In this document: positions 33,131 through 42,950 of the stretch, piece after piece | Numbering within the stretch: position 1 is the first letter of the stretch | Layout: every line of letters begins with the position of its first letter | Origin: Litorimonas haliclonae | GTDB taxonomy: Bacteria > Pseudomonadota > Alphaproteobacteria > Caulobacterales > Maricaulaceae | NCBI RefSeq assembly: GCF_965138505.1 | Contig: NZ_CBCSCO010000002.1 | Span: 62,001-126,000, forward strand | Length of the DNA: 64,000 nt | Direction: 5' to 3' | Program-made: the position numbers and the translations under genes | The notes under the pieces: generated by a model | Told to the model about the DNA's origin: nothing | The model's input: only the letters and a program-made list of their open reading frames with translations | Database searches by the model: none

Positions 33131-34759
33131 ATGTTTTATTTGGTTCTAGCAGCCATTGCGTTGTTGGGTGTGAGTGTTTCTCTCTATCAGATGAGAACCC
33201 ATCCTAAAGGGCTCTACATTCTGTTTTTTGCAGAAATGTGGGAGCGTTTTTCTTATTACGGCATGAGAGCGTTGCTTGTTCTGTACCTCACGAAACATTT
33301 TCTCTTCACCGATGGACAGGCTTACGGAATTTACGGTGCCTACACCACGCTCGTCTATGTGACCCCGGTTATCGGAGGCGTTTTGGCTGACCGTTATCTT
33401 GGTCAGCGTAAGGCCGTCCTTTTTGGGGCTATTTTGTTGGTTCTGGGTCATTTGGGTATGGCGGTCGAAGGCGAACCGGTCACAAATGCCGCCGATCGTG
33501 ACGGTACGGTGATGAATATCTTCTATATGTCTCTGGCTCTCATCATTGCCGGCGTTGGCTTCCTGAAAGCAAATATTTCTGCAATTGTGGGTGAGCTTTA
33601 TCCCAAGACGGATGAGCGCCGCGACGGGGCATTTACGCTCTTTTACGTCGGGATTAACCTCGGCGCTTTTGCGGGTGCCTTAATTTCGGGGTATCTCGGG
33701 GAGACCTTCGGTTGGAAATATGGCTTTGGAGCCGCCGGTATCGGTATGCTCGCTGGCCTGATTGTTTTCGTCTGGGGTAAGCCGCTTCTGTTAGGCGCCG
33801 GCGAGAGCCCAAATCCTGCCCGCCTCAGAAAGAAAATCTTTGCGGGTCTATCTCTTGAGTGGATGATTTACCTCGCAACCCTCGTCGGTGTTGTCGTTAT
33901 CTGGCTCTTCATTCAAGACGTAAATATCGTCAAATGGACGCTCTATATAACGTTCCCGCTCGTCTACCTCTATATCATAGGCACGTCGGTGATGACCCTT
34001 GAGCCGCACGCACGGAATAGAATATTTGCGGCTTTGTTCCTGATCTCGATACAAGTCCTGTTCTGGGCCTTGTTCGAACAGGCTGGCTCATCTCTGAATA
34101 TATATACAGACCGTCAGGTTGACCGAACCATCTTCGGGCAAGAAGTCGTCGCCTCCGTGTTCCAGTCACTCAACGCTATGTATATCATTGTCCTTGGCCC
34201 GCTCTTTGCGGCGCTCTGGGTCTGGTTGGGCAAAAAAGGCATGGACCCAAGTGCGCCGGCCAAATTCGGTCTGGGTGTTATTCAACTTGGCTTGGGTTTC
34301 CTAGTCCTTGTCTGGGGCGCAAAAGCCGCAGGTGTTAATTTGACTCCTGTCATCTTTATTTTCCTGATTTATCTTTTGCATACGACCGGCGAACTTTGTC
34401 TCTCTCCGGTTGGTTTGTCTGCTATGACCCGTTTGTCCGTTCCAAAAATGGTAGGGCTGGTTATGGGAGCTTGGTTCCTAGCGTCAGGTGCGGGTAACTT
34501 TGCAGCCGCGCAAATTGCCAGATTGACTGCTGCCGATGGTGGCGGTGAGGAACAAGTGCTTAGCGTTTACTCCAATGTAGGTTGGCTCGCTGTGGGTGTA
34601 GGCGTCGTTCTCATTATCATTTCTCCATTCGTTAAGAAAATGATGCATCTCGACACGTTAGCAGAAGATACGCGTCGGTATAATTCTAAAGCTGACACCA
34701 CAATGGACAATGAAGAAATGGTTGGAGAACGTATGTCTCCTACGGGTAAGCCCAAATAA
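33131..34759 (+). CDS. POT-family proton-dependent peptide transporter
   Basis: 542 aa, about 12-14 membrane helices. POT signature near the N-terminus: FAEMWERFSYYGMRALLVLY, then the second signature FYVGINLGAFAGALISGYL and GELCLSPVGLSA. This family imports di- and tripeptides with protons. Ribosome site GGGGAG. A perfect palindromic terminator follows. Its divergent neighbour is a TonB receptor. Confidence 0.93.
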   Translation: MFYLVLAAIALLGVSVSLYQMRTHPKGLYILFFAEMWERFSYYGMRALLVLYLTKHFLFTDGQAYGIYGAYTTLVYVTPVIGGVLADRYLGQRKAVLFGAILLVLGHLGMAVEGEPVTNAADRDGTVMNIFYMSLALIIAGVGFLKANISAIVGELYPKTDERRDGAFTLFYVGINLGAFAGALISGYLGETFGWKYGFGAAGIGMLAGLIVFVWGKPLLLGAGESPNPARLRKKIFAGLSLEWMIYLATLVGVVVIWLFIQDVNIVKWTLYITFPLVYLYIIGTSVMTLEPHARNRIFAALFLISIQVLFWALFEQAGSSLNIYTDRQVDRTIFGQEVVASVFQSLNAMYIIVLGPLFAALWVWLGKKGMDPSAPAKFGLGVIQLGLGFLVLVWGAKAAGVNLTPVIFIFLIYLLHTTGELCLSPVGLSAMTRLSVPKMVGLVMGAWFLASGAGNFAAAQIARLTAADGGGEEQVLSVYSNVGWLAVGVGVVLIIISPFVKKMMHLDTLAEDTRRYNSKADTTMDNEEMVGERMSPTGKPK

Positions 34760-34777
34760 ACTTACTTCGGTTTATTA

Positions 34778-34807
34778 AAAAAGCCCGCTCAATTGAGCGG
34801 GCTTTTT
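34778..34807. terminator. Perfect bidirectional terminator
   Basis: AAAAAGCCCGCTCAA is the exact reverse complement of TTGAGCGGGCTTTTT, giving a GC-rich stem with A and T tracts on both sides. It separates the convergent peptide-transporter and DUF937 genes. Confidence 0.92.
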
Positions 34808-34841
34808 ACTAGCTTCGAAAGGTGTATCGAAAAAGCCGGGC

Positions 34842-35510
34842 TTATTTCCGGTTCATCATCATGCCAAGAACGTCGTCCATCGTATTTCCGTCGCCATCCG
34901 CGTCGAGCATTTTGCCTAACATCCCCAGGCCGTCTTGGTGGACTTGCTGGCTGGAGGCCTGCTTGCGGGCGCCGCCGCCCAATATTCCGCCAATCATGGA
35001 TCCCAACCCTGATTTCTTGCCGCCCATGAGTTGTTGAGAGGCTAACTGGCCGAGCATGGACTGAAGTCCGCCGTTCTGTTGCTGACCGCGTGTTTGCTTG
35101 TTCAAACTACCCATCGCCATCATGGCCACCATAGGCAGCATTTTTCTCAATATGTCAGAGCTGACGCCGGATTGTTCGGACGCTTTGCCCGCAACGGCGC
35201 GGCTGACTTCTTTCGAGCCGAATAAATGGCCTAAAATACCGTTTCCTTCTTCCACAACACCCGGACGGGAGAGATTAGACGGGTTGTCCAAATACTGATC
35301 ATGAGAGCCATCTTGCAATGCGCCGAGCAATCCAGCGAGCCCTTGTGGAGAGGATGCATTTTGTTTCAAGCCGGACGAAATGGCAGGTAAAAGCGCGGCT
35401 ATCGCGTTTTGGCTCTGTCCGGCGTCCAGCCCAAATTGTTTTCCAATTTCCTGCGGAGCGTTCCCTCCGGCAGCAGACATAATCATGTCCATCATATTTA
35501 AACCACTCAT
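34842..35510 (-). CDS. DUF937 protein
   Basis: 222 aa. DUF937 marks: MMDMIMSAAGGNAPQEIGKQFGL, QSQNAIAALLPAISSGLKQN, GILGHLFGSKEVSRAVA. The C-terminal part is Gly/Gln-rich with repeated SMLGQLASQQL-like segments and ends in an Asp-rich motif DADGDGNTMDDVLGMM that looks like a Ca-binding loop. Function unknown. Confidence 0.85.
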   Translation of the reverse strand: MSGLNMMDMIMSAAGGNAPQEIGKQFGLDAGQSQNAIAALLPAISSGLKQNASSPQGLAGLLGALQDGSHDQYLDNPSNLSRPGVVEEGNGILGHLFGSKEVSRAVAGKASEQSGVSSDILRKMLPMVAMMAMGSLNKQTRGQQQNGGLQSMLGQLASQQLMGGKKSGLGSMIGGILGGGARKQASSQQVHQDGLGMLGKMLDADGDGNTMDDVLGMMMNRK

Positions 35511-35623
35511 GGCATTCTCCTTTAAACCTGTTTAAACTATAGGGATGGGGCTCCGATAAAGCGAGAAAAAGCTTCATTTGTTTCGTCCACTCCCGGAGTC
35601 TAATTTACAAGGGCCACATTCTG

Positions 35624-36574
35624 ATGCCTCTAACTAACCGTATATTTATTGCTAGCGCTTCGCTTCTAATTGCCCTCTTCTTTGTCGGCGTTGATTTGGC
35701 AGCAAAGCCGTCTCCGGAATCATGCGCTATTGATGGATATGACAAAGACGGACTGATGGCGCTACGACAGGCGGGGTATGAAATCAGTGACCCTGCAAAG
35801 CTTGATAAGCTGGCTTTGGATATGATGCCTTGTCTATCCGATCCGGATCCGCTTTTGCGAGATAAATTTGCGTATGAAGGTTATGTGGAATTCTTACGAA
35901 ACGGACAAATATCTGATGCAGCAGTTAAAACATTGAGGGTCAGCTTGATAGAGATACTAGCGTCTGAGACGATAGATCAGCATGGAGTTAAAAAACCATT
36001 CGCCGCTCTGGTTCTGGCCGAAGTGGCTCGTCAGGAGCGGCTGGAGAAAAGTTTCACGCCTGAAGAACGTCAAGGACTTCTCGACGCGGCTACAGACTAT
36101 ATGCGGAGCATTAAGGATTATCGCGGTTATGATGCTCGCGTTGGCTGGCGACATGGCGTTGCTCATGCGGCGGACCTCCTTATGCAGCTCTCTCTGAATG
36201 AGGCTTTAGAGCCGTCGCAACAAGAACAAATAAGGGACGCGGTGCTGACGAAAATTAATCCCGAGACAGCGGAGTCAGAGGCGCCGCATTTTTATATTTA
36301 CGGCGAACCCGATCGTTTGGCCCGGCCGATTCTGTATCTTGCTCTGAGGGGCGCATTCGACGAAAACGATTGGACAGAGTGGATGCAGCAACTCTCTGAT
36401 CCGGCGCCTTTTAAAGATTGGAGCGAGGTCTTTCAGTCCCAAGAAGGCTTAGCCAAGCTACACAACACCAAAGCTTTTGCCGCCGCAATCTACATTAATG
36501 CAGTAAATAGCGGAAATGAAAAAGTTGAGGTTCTCGCCGCTCCGGCTTTGGACGTGTTGAAAGCGCTGCCTTAA
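35624..36574 (+). CDS. DUF2785 exported protein
   Basis: 316 aa with an N-terminal signal or anchor (FIASASLLIALFFVGVDL). DUF2785 marks: DPLLRDKFAYEGYVEFLRNG, and RVGWRHGVAHAADLLMQLS. The domain is helical. Function unknown. Ends 1 bp before the convergent small membrane-protein gene. Confidence 0.8.
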   Translation: MPLTNRIFIASASLLIALFFVGVDLAAKPSPESCAIDGYDKDGLMALRQAGYEISDPAKLDKLALDMMPCLSDPDPLLRDKFAYEGYVEFLRNGQISDAAVKTLRVSLIEILASETIDQHGVKKPFAALVLAEVARQERLEKSFTPEERQGLLDAATDYMRSIKDYRGYDARVGWRHGVAHAADLLMQLSLNEALEPSQQEQIRDAVLTKINPETAESEAPHFYIYGEPDRLARPILYLALRGAFDENDWTEWMQQLSDPAPFKDWSEVFQSQEGLAKLHNTKAFAAAIYINAVNSGNEKVEVLAAPALDVLKALP

Positions 36575-36748
36575 TTAGTTTTTATCGCGGCGCCGGGTTT
36601 TGCCGACGCCAGAGAAAATACCAATACCTATTAAAATTAAAGCCCCGACAGCGATCCAGACAGGCGGCACGCCCAATAGAAAAGCGCCAATCGCCAAACC
36701 GCCAATAAACACGACGAAGCCATTGAGATAAATTGCAAAAGTTGACAT
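36575..36748 (-). CDS. Small membrane protein (57 aa)
   Basis: Starts at the ATG 36748 (an upstream in-frame extension is possible but adds a polar tail). Two hydrophobic segments (FAIYLNGFVVFIGGLAIGAF and VWIAVGALILIGIGIF) and a basic C-terminus KTRRRDKN on the cytoplasmic side. No family assigned. Confidence 0.6.
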   Translation of the reverse strand: MSTFAIYLNGFVVFIGGLAIGAFLLGVPPVWIAVGALILIGIGIFSGVGKTRRRDKN

Positions 36749-36808
36749 GAAGCCCCCCAAATTATTTCTGGTGTAACGTTGGTGACTTCCAAAAGGTTGC
36801 AACTTGCC

Positions 36809-38224
36809 TCAAGCCGCGCTGCCCCCCACCGTCAGATTTTCGACATAGAGGCTTGGCTGACCCACGCCTACAGGGACGCCCTGTCCGGCTTTGCCGCAGA
36901 CGCCGATACCCGGATCCAGCGCCATATCATTGCCGACATGACGGATTTGTTTGAGGACGCTTGGACCATCGCCGATGAGGGTGACGCCTTTAAGCGCGTC
37001 TCCGATTTCTCCGTTTTTCACGCGGTAAGCTTCGGTGCATTGGAAAACGAATTTGCCGCTTGTAATATCAACCTGTCCACCGCCGAAATTGGTGGCGTAA
37101 ATCCCGTCTTTCAATTCAGAGAGCATTTCGTCTGGGTTCTTTTCGCCGCCAAGCATGTAAGTGTTGGTCATACGGGGCATGGGAGAATGAGCGAAACTTT
37201 CGCGGCGGCCATTCCCGGTCGCCTCAACGCCCATGAGGCGCGCGTTCATGCGGTCTTGCATGAAGCCTTTTAGTATCCCGTCTTCGATAAGGACCGTGCG
37301 GGATGTTGGCGTGCCTTCGTCGTCAATTGTTAAAGACCCGCGTCGGCCTTCGATTGTCCCGTCATCAACAATTGTGACGCCCGGCGCTGCGACGCGTTCG
37401 CCCAGCATTCCGGCAAAAGCACTCGTGCCCTTCCGGATAAAGTCTCCCTCCAGGCCATGGCCCATCGCCTCGTGCAGTAAAATGCCTGGCCAGCCCGGTC
37501 CCAAGACGACGTCCATTTGTCCGGCAGGCGCCGGGACAGAGCCTAGATTGACTTTGGCCTGACGCAGCGCTTCTTTGGCCAGTGGTTTCCAAAATTCAGG
37601 TTTGACGTATCCGTCATAGGCTTCGCGGCCCCCGGCCCCGGCATAGCCGCTCTCCCGCCGACCGTCTTTCTCGGCGACGATAGAGATGTTTAACCTGACG
37701 AGGGGACGAATATCGTCATAACGTTCGCCGCCCGAACGTAAAATCGCGATGGCGCGTCGATTGCCAGAGAGGGTCGCGGTGACTTGCACAACGGAAGGGT
37801 CTAAAGCCCGACAATAGGTGTCAATTTCTTCAAGCAAGCTGACCTTTACGCCGAAGCCAGGGTCAGCAACCGGGTCGATATCGGGATAAAGCCGATTGTT
37901 TGTGCGTTTCGGCGGCTTTGATAAAGTGCCGTCATAGCCTTGCTTGGCCATGATGACGGCTTTGGCGGCGCGGGCCAGCGCTCCGGGGCTCATTTCTGTG
38001 CCTTGGGCAAACCCTGACGTGTCTCCCGCGACACATCGCAGGCCAAAGCCCCGAGACGTGTCGAAACTGGCGTTTTTCAGGCGGCCATCGTCGAAGGTCA
38101 GCGACTCTGACGCCGATCGTTCAACAAATAATTCTCCATCATCGGCCCCGCGTAACGCGTCATTTAGTTGCGAGTGGGCTGTTTCGGCGTTCAATTCACT
38201 GTCTTCGAAGACAAAATCTGACAT
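36809..38224 (-). CDS. tldD: TldD zinc metalloprotease subunit
   Basis: Catalytic subunit of the TldD/TldE protease. 471 aa from the ATG at 38224 (MSDFVFEDSEL); a TTG start at 38281 would add 19 residues without family similarity. The metal-binding HExxxH motif is HEAMGH in PGWPGILLHEAMGHGLEGD. Other marks: RMTNTYMLGG, ATNFGGGQVDITSGKFVFQ, and GVCGKAGQGVPVGVGQPSL. Its partner pmbA is at 18.97-20.35 kb. Confidence 0.95.
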   Translation of the reverse strand: MSDFVFEDSELNAETAHSQLNDALRGADDGELFVERSASESLTFDDGRLKNASFDTSRGFGLRCVAGDTSGFAQGTEMSPGALARAAKAVIMAKQGYDGTLSKPPKRTNNRLYPDIDPVADPGFGVKVSLLEEIDTYCRALDPSVVQVTATLSGNRRAIAILRSGGERYDDIRPLVRLNISIVAEKDGRRESGYAGAGGREAYDGYVKPEFWKPLAKEALRQAKVNLGSVPAPAGQMDVVLGPGWPGILLHEAMGHGLEGDFIRKGTSAFAGMLGERVAAPGVTIVDDGTIEGRRGSLTIDDEGTPTSRTVLIEDGILKGFMQDRMNARLMGVEATGNGRRESFAHSPMPRMTNTYMLGGEKNPDEMLSELKDGIYATNFGGGQVDITSGKFVFQCTEAYRVKNGEIGDALKGVTLIGDGPSVLKQIRHVGNDMALDPGIGVCGKAGQGVPVGVGQPSLYVENLTVGGSAA

Positions 38225-38397
38225 TACGGCGCTTTCTGTGGCTATTCCCTCTTTATCTAAGCGCTCTCTCGGGATAGACAACCGCCCAAATGCGACAATT
38301 GGTGCCGAAGTCTGTTCAGGACTTTTCGCGTCATTGTCTTTATGAATTGTAATGTCGAGCGGGATTTTAATCCTGATACAATGTTAAAGAGGACCAA

Positions 38398-39261
38398 ATG
38401 CGGTTTTTAAAAGCAATCTTAGGCGGTTCTGCCATAGCGGGTCTGAGCGCATTCGCGGCTCATGCACAAGATGTCGCGGGACGGCCAAGCGAAGGCGGGC
38501 TGTGGTTCCAGAAATCCGCGACGCCGGTCATGGAGCAACTGCAAGACGTCCATAATCTGGTATTCGTCATTATTTGCGGGATCGTCGTTTTGGTTGTTGC
38601 CTTGATGCTCTACATCATGATTCGCTTTCGCGAAAAGGCGAACCCGGTTCCGTCCAAAACCTCTCACAATACAATGATCGAAATTATCTGGACGATCGCT
38701 CCGGTCATCTTGCTTTTGATAATGGTCGTTCCAAGTATGCAGCTGCTCTATTATCAAGATCGTCTGCCTGAAACAGAAATGACCGTCAAAGTCGTCGGAA
38801 ACACTTGGAACTGGCAATACAGCTACCCTGATTACGAAGACATTGACGAAATTATTTCAAATCCGCTTGATGAAACACAGGCGCAGGAAAATGGCGTGCC
38901 TTATCTTCTCGCAACAGATGCCCCTCTGGTCGTGCCCGTTGGAACAAAAGTGAAGGTTTTGGTGACGTCCGTCAGCAATATGCACAGCTGGGCCGTGCCA
39001 AGCTTTGGCGTGAAAATGGACGCGGTTCCTGGGCTGGTCAACGAGACATGGTTCGAGGTTTATGAAGAAGGCACTTATTACGGCCAATGCTCCGAAATAT
39101 GCGGTATCCTTCACTATAAGATGCCCGTTGAAGTGCGCGCTGTAAGTCAAGCTGACTTTAATCAGTGGGTCGCCAATGGCGGAAGCTTCACAGAGGCTGT
39201 TGCAGAAAATACAACACAACAAAATACATCAGGTGCGGCAGTTCTCGCCGCGCGCGATTAA
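38398..39261 (+). CDS. coxB: Cytochrome c oxidase subunit II
   Basis: 287 aa; carries the CuA site that takes electrons from cytochrome c. Signal peptide (AAHAQD), two membrane helices, then a cupredoxin domain. CuA ligands are visible: His in VSNMHSWAVPSFGVK, and Cys-x3-Cys, His, Met in YGQCSEICGILHYKMPVEV. Ribosome site AGAGGA. First gene of the cox cluster. Confidence 0.97.
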   Translation: MRFLKAILGGSAIAGLSAFAAHAQDVAGRPSEGGLWFQKSATPVMEQLQDVHNLVFVIICGIVVLVVALMLYIMIRFREKANPVPSKTSHNTMIEIIWTIAPVILLLIMVVPSMQLLYYQDRLPETEMTVKVVGNTWNWQYSYPDYEDIDEIISNPLDETQAQENGVPYLLATDAPLVVPVGTKVKVLVTSVSNMHSWAVPSFGVKMDAVPGLVNETWFEVYEEGTYYGQCSEICGILHYKMPVEVRAVSQADFNQWVANGGSFTEAVAENTTQQNTSGAAVLAARD

Positions 39262-39302
39262 TCAGCTGACGCAAAAGACGTCAGGAATAAAGGAAAGACA
39301 TC

Positions 39303-40949
39303 ATGGTTGCGATTAGTGGCAATGACACCGGGTCTTACGGCGACGATAAGCCGAGCTTTTTTGCGCGTTGGTTTTATTCAACCAACCATAAGGATATCGG
39401 AACGCTCTATTTGATCTTCGGGATTATCTCCGGTCTCATTGGGGGGTTCTTGTCCTTTATGATGCGTATGGAGTTGGGCGAGCCCGGCATTCAATTCTTT
39501 ACGAATGAGCATCAATATCTCGTTTTTGTCTCCATGCACGGACTCATCATGATCTTCTTCATGGTTATGCCAGCATTGATTGGTGGTTTCGGCAACTGGT
39601 TCGTCCCGATTATGATTGGTGCTCCGGATATGGCTTTCCCGCGTATGAATAATTTGTCTTTCTGGCTACTTCCGACGGCGCTTATCTGTCTTTTGGTGAG
39701 TTTTGTTGTTCCCGGCTCGGCGAGCGGTGATGGATTTGGCGGGGGCTGGGTCATGTATCCGCCGCTCTCGACCAGCGGCTCTCCGGGGCCGGCCTTCGAC
39801 TTTATTATTATCGGCCTTTTGGCGGCGGGTTTCTCGTCAATCTTTGGCGCGATTAACTTTATCACGACCATTCTGAACATGCGTGCGCCAGGCATGACTA
39901 TGCACAAAATGCCATTGTTTGCATGGTCTGTTCTTGTGACGGCCTTCTTGCTTCTTCTGGCTTTGCCGGTTCTGGCCGCAGCGCTCTTTATGTTGTTCAC
40001 TGACCGGATTGACGGCGGTACAGGATTCTTTGATCCGGCCCGCGGCGGTGACCCGCAAATGTTCCAGCATTTGTTCTGGTTCTTTGGTCACCCCGAAGTG
40101 TATATCATGATCCTGCCGGCTTTCGGTATTATCTCTCACATCGTTTCGACTTTCTCAAAAAAGCCGATCTTCGGTTATCTGGGCATGGCCTATGCGATGG
40201 TCGCGATTGGCGTTGTCGGCTTCGTTGTGTGGGCTCACCACATGTACACAGTCGGTATGGACGTGAATTTGAAAGCTTACTTTTTGGCGGCCACCCTTGT
40301 AATCGCGGTGCCAACTGGCGTGAAAATCTTCTCATGGCTTGCGACAATGTGGGGCGGTTCTATTCGCTACACGATCCCGATGCAGTGGGCTCTTGCCTTC
40401 ATCTTCCTCTTCGTTATCGGCGGCGTGACAGGCGTCGTCCTAGCAAACGCAGGTGTGGATACGGCTTTGCATGATACTTATTATGTTGTGGCCCATTTCC
40501 ATTACGTTCTGTCTATGGGCGCTGTGTTCGGTATCTTTGCTGGCTTCTATTACTGGTTCGGCAAAATGTTTGGCATCATGTACGACAAGTTCTTGGCTGC
40601 CGCTCATTTCTGGCTCTTCTTTATTGGCGTGAATGTGATTTTCTTCCCGCAGCATTTCCTCGGTATGAACGGTATGCCGCGCCGCTATGTGGATTATCCT
40701 GCTGACTTTGAGCTATGGAACCACGTTTCAACAATCGGTGCGATGATTACCCTTTTAGGTGTTGTCTTCTTCTTCTTGATGTTGATTGAAGCCTTTATTG
40801 TCCGCCGCAAGGTTGGGGATAATTACTGGGGTGAAGGCGCAACAACGCTAGAGTGGACCTTGTCTTCTCCGCCGCCTTATCACCAATTCAACACGCTTCC
40901 GCGCATCGAAGATACGCCAAGCGAGCATGATACGGATAAAATGCACTAA
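39303..40949 (+). CDS. ctaD: Cytochrome c oxidase subunit I
   Basis: 548 aa, 12 membrane helices; holds heme a and the heme a3-CuB centre. Marks: [29 protein letters not shown] (heme a ligand), [16 protein letters not shown] (CuB His and cross-linked Tyr), [14 protein letters not shown] (two CuB His), and [17 protein letters not shown] (heme ligands). This is the A-type enzyme. It ends at a terminator, so ctaB onward has its own transcript or depends on read-through. Confidence 0.98.
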   Translation: MVAISGNDTGSYGDDKPSFFARWFYSTNHKDIGTLYLIFGIISGLIGGFLSFMMRMELGEPGIQFFTNEHQYLVFVSMHGLIMIFFMVMPALIGGFGNWFVPIMIGAPDMAFPRMNNLSFWLLPTALICLLVSFVVPGSASGDGFGGGWVMYPPLSTSGSPGPAFDFIIIGLLAAGFSSIFGAINFITTILNMRAPGMTMHKMPLFAWSVLVTAFLLLLALPVLAAALFMLFTDRIDGGTGFFDPARGGDPQMFQHLFWFFGHPEVYIMILPAFGIISHIVSTFSKKPIFGYLGMAYAMVAIGVVGFVVWAHHMYTVGMDVNLKAYFLAATLVIAVPTGVKIFSWLATMWGGSIRYTIPMQWALAFIFLFVIGGVTGVVLANAGVDTALHDTYYVVAHFHYVLSMGAVFGIFAGFYYWFGKMFGIMYDKFLAAAHFWLFFIGVNVIFFPQHFLGMNGMPRRYVDYPADFELWNHVSTIGAMITLLGVVFFFLMLIEAFIVRRKVGDNYWGEGATTLEWTLSSPPPYHQFNTLPRIEDTPSEHDTDKMH

Positions 40950-40972
40950 TCTTTAAAGGTGCAAAAAAAATC

Positions 40973-41001
40973 AAAAGCCGCGGTTCCTGACTGCGGCTTT
41001 T
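40973..41001 (+). terminator. Terminator after ctaD
   Basis: AAAAGCCGC (40973-40981) and GCGGCTTTT (40993-41001), a 9-bp stem with a run of seven T, in the middle of the cox cluster. Confidence 0.85.
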
Positions 41002-41089
41002 TTTCATGTTATGAGAGTAGAGCTTGTCGGGCGCGGCCCGATAAGGGATATGAGGCACGGTAAAGGCGTATAAAGGTACAAGGGCAATA

Positions 41090-42085
41090 ATGACTGAGGC
41101 CAGTACAATATCAACAGAAGCGGAAGACTATCTCCCTGTGGCGCAGTCCACAGGTATGAGTCTGGCTGAACCGCGTGATTATTTCGCCTTGATGAAGCCG
41201 CGGGTCATGAGCCTCGTTGTGTTTACGGCCTGGGCCGGACTTGTCTGCGCCCCCGGGGTCATGCCGATCTGGAAAGCTATTGCATCTATTATTTGTATTG
41301 CCGCCGGCGCCGGTGCGTCAGGCGCGCTGAATATGTGGTATGATGCAGATATCGACGCGCAAATGTCACGAACTAAGAAACGGCCAATCCCCCAAGGCAA
41401 AATGAGTCCGACGGCGGCTCTGACATTTGGAATTATGATTTCGGCCGCTTCGGTCTGGACGCTCTCCATAGCCGCGAACTGGCTGGCGGCCTCTTTACTC
41501 GCTTTCACCATATTCTTTTACCTCGTTATATATACCATGTGGCTGAAACGCACGACGCCGCAAAACATCGTTATTGGCGGCGCGGCAGGGGCATTCCCGC
41601 CCATGATCGGATATGCGGCCGTAACCGGAAGCGTTACGCTCGACAGCGTCATTCTCTTTTTGATCATCTTTATGTGGACACCGCCCCATTTCTGGGCGCT
41701 AGCGCTATACAAAACCGGGGATTATGGCCGCGTTGGGATTCCGATGATGCCCAATATTGCAGGTGCAAAAAGCACGCGTCTTCAGATATTCGTCTACGCG
41801 CTTATACTTTTTGCTGTGTGTTTGGTGCCACTCTTTACGGGGTTGGGCGGGGCGTTTTACGCCGTAGCGGCAATCGGTTTGAACGCCGGCTTCCTCGCTT
41901 TGTCTTTTAAAGTTTGGAAGTCTCGCGCCGGGGAGCGGGAGGAAGCCTCTGATGAAGCGTCTCTCTACGAAGTTCAAAAAGGCGATCGCGCCGCACGAAA
42001 CCTATTTGCCTATTCTATAATCTACCTCTTTGCCATTTTCGGGGTTCTGGCCGCCGAAGGCTTAATGAAAGGCTTTGCCTCATGA
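41090..42085 (+). CDS. ctaB: Heme O synthase (protoheme IX farnesyltransferase)
   Basis: 331 aa UbiA-superfamily membrane enzyme farnesylating heme B for cytochrome oxidase. Marks: LMKPRVMSLVVFTAWAGL, NMWYDADIDAQMSRTKKRP (first Asp motif), WTPPHFWALALYKTGDYGRVGIPMMP. Its stop overlaps the start of the 50-aa gene (ATGA). Confidence 0.96.
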   Translation: MTEASTISTEAEDYLPVAQSTGMSLAEPRDYFALMKPRVMSLVVFTAWAGLVCAPGVMPIWKAIASIICIAAGAGASGALNMWYDADIDAQMSRTKKRPIPQGKMSPTAALTFGIMISAASVWTLSIAANWLAASLLAFTIFFYLVIYTMWLKRTTPQNIVIGGAAGAFPPMIGYAAVTGSVTLDSVILFLIIFMWTPPHFWALALYKTGDYGRVGIPMMPNIAGAKSTRLQIFVYALILFAVCLVPLFTGLGGAFYAVAAIGLNAGFLALSFKVWKSRAGEREEASDEASLYEVQKGDRAARNLFAYSIIYLFAIFGVLAAEGLMKGFAS

Positions 42086-42234
42086 AAGAATACCGAGATA
42101 AACCAAAAAACTTCGTGGAACCAAATGCCGCAGAGCTAAAGGCGCGTGGACGCCGTAATATCGGTATCGCGGTCGCTTTAGCAGCCTTTATGATTTTCGT
42201 CTTTGTGACGATGGTAACACGTGGATCAGCTTAA
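42082..42234 (+). CDS. 50-aa single-pass membrane protein of the cox cluster
   Basis: ATGA overlap with ctaB. A charged N-terminal half (MKEYRDKPKNFVEPNAAELK) is followed by one membrane helix (NIGIAVALAAFMIFVFVTMV). A small membrane protein at this exact position between ctaB and ctaG is usual in alphaproteobacteria (often called CoxF-like); it is thought to assist oxidase assembly. ctaG follows 11 bp later. Confidence 0.8.
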   Translation: MKEYRDKPKNFVEPNAAELKARGRRNIGIAVALAAFMIFVFVTMVTRGSA

Positions 42235-42245
42235 GAGGGCGACCA

Positions 42246-42821
42246 ATGAACGCCAATACTCGCACATTATTGATTCTAATTGTTGTCGGCTTTGGCATGC
42301 TTGGGCTGGGAATGTCTTCTGCCAAGATTTACGATACGTTCTGTAAAATTACGGGATATGGCGGGACGACACAACAGGCCGAAGAGAACCTGTCCGAAGT
42401 GATTGACCGCAAAGTGACCGTGAAGTTCGATTCGAATGTGGCTGATAATATGCCGTGGGTCTTTAAACCCCAGCAAAAGGAGATGGAAGTTCAACTCGGA
42501 CAATCTGGACTGGCTTATTACACGGTAAAAAATGAAAGCGACCATCCGATCATCGGCGTCGCAAACTTTAACGTGACCCCTATCAAGGCTGGGCCGTTTT
42601 TTGTGAAGACAGATTGCTTTTGCTTCACCGAGCAACGTGTCGAGCCGGGCGAGGAGTTGCCTCTGCCGGTTTTGTTCTTTGTCGACGCCCAAATGGATGA
42701 AGACAAACGGATGGACGAAGTGAAAGAGATTACTTTAAGCTACACTTTCTTTGAATCTGATAATCAGGCGCAGCAAGCTACTGAAACCAGCGGATCGAAT
42801 GCAGAAAAAACACTGAATTAA
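42246..42821 (+). CDS. ctaG: Cytochrome c oxidase assembly protein CtaG/Cox11
   Basis: 191 aa; delivers copper to the CuB site of subunit I. One N-terminal membrane anchor, then a periplasmic immunoglobulin-like domain. The copper-binding Cys pair is in KTDCFCFTEQ; other marks are FNVTPIKAGPFF and PVLFFVDAQM. Ribosome site GAGGG. Confidence 0.96.
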   Translation: MNANTRTLLILIVVGFGMLGLGMSSAKIYDTFCKITGYGGTTQQAEENLSEVIDRKVTVKFDSNVADNMPWVFKPQQKEMEVQLGQSGLAYYTVKNESDHPIIGVANFNVTPIKAGPFFVKTDCFCFTEQRVEPGEELPLPVLFFVDAQMDEDKRMDEVKEITLSYTFFESDNQAQQATETSGSNAEKTLN

Positions 42822-42950
42822 AGCCTCGCCACAGCCAAACTGCGACAGGATAGATATTGTTTTGTCTCACGGGCTTGGCTATAGGCTTAAAACTGAACAT
42901 CGGGCTTGCCTTTAGGGCAGCCAACAGACTGACCCAAAAGGGAAAATACA

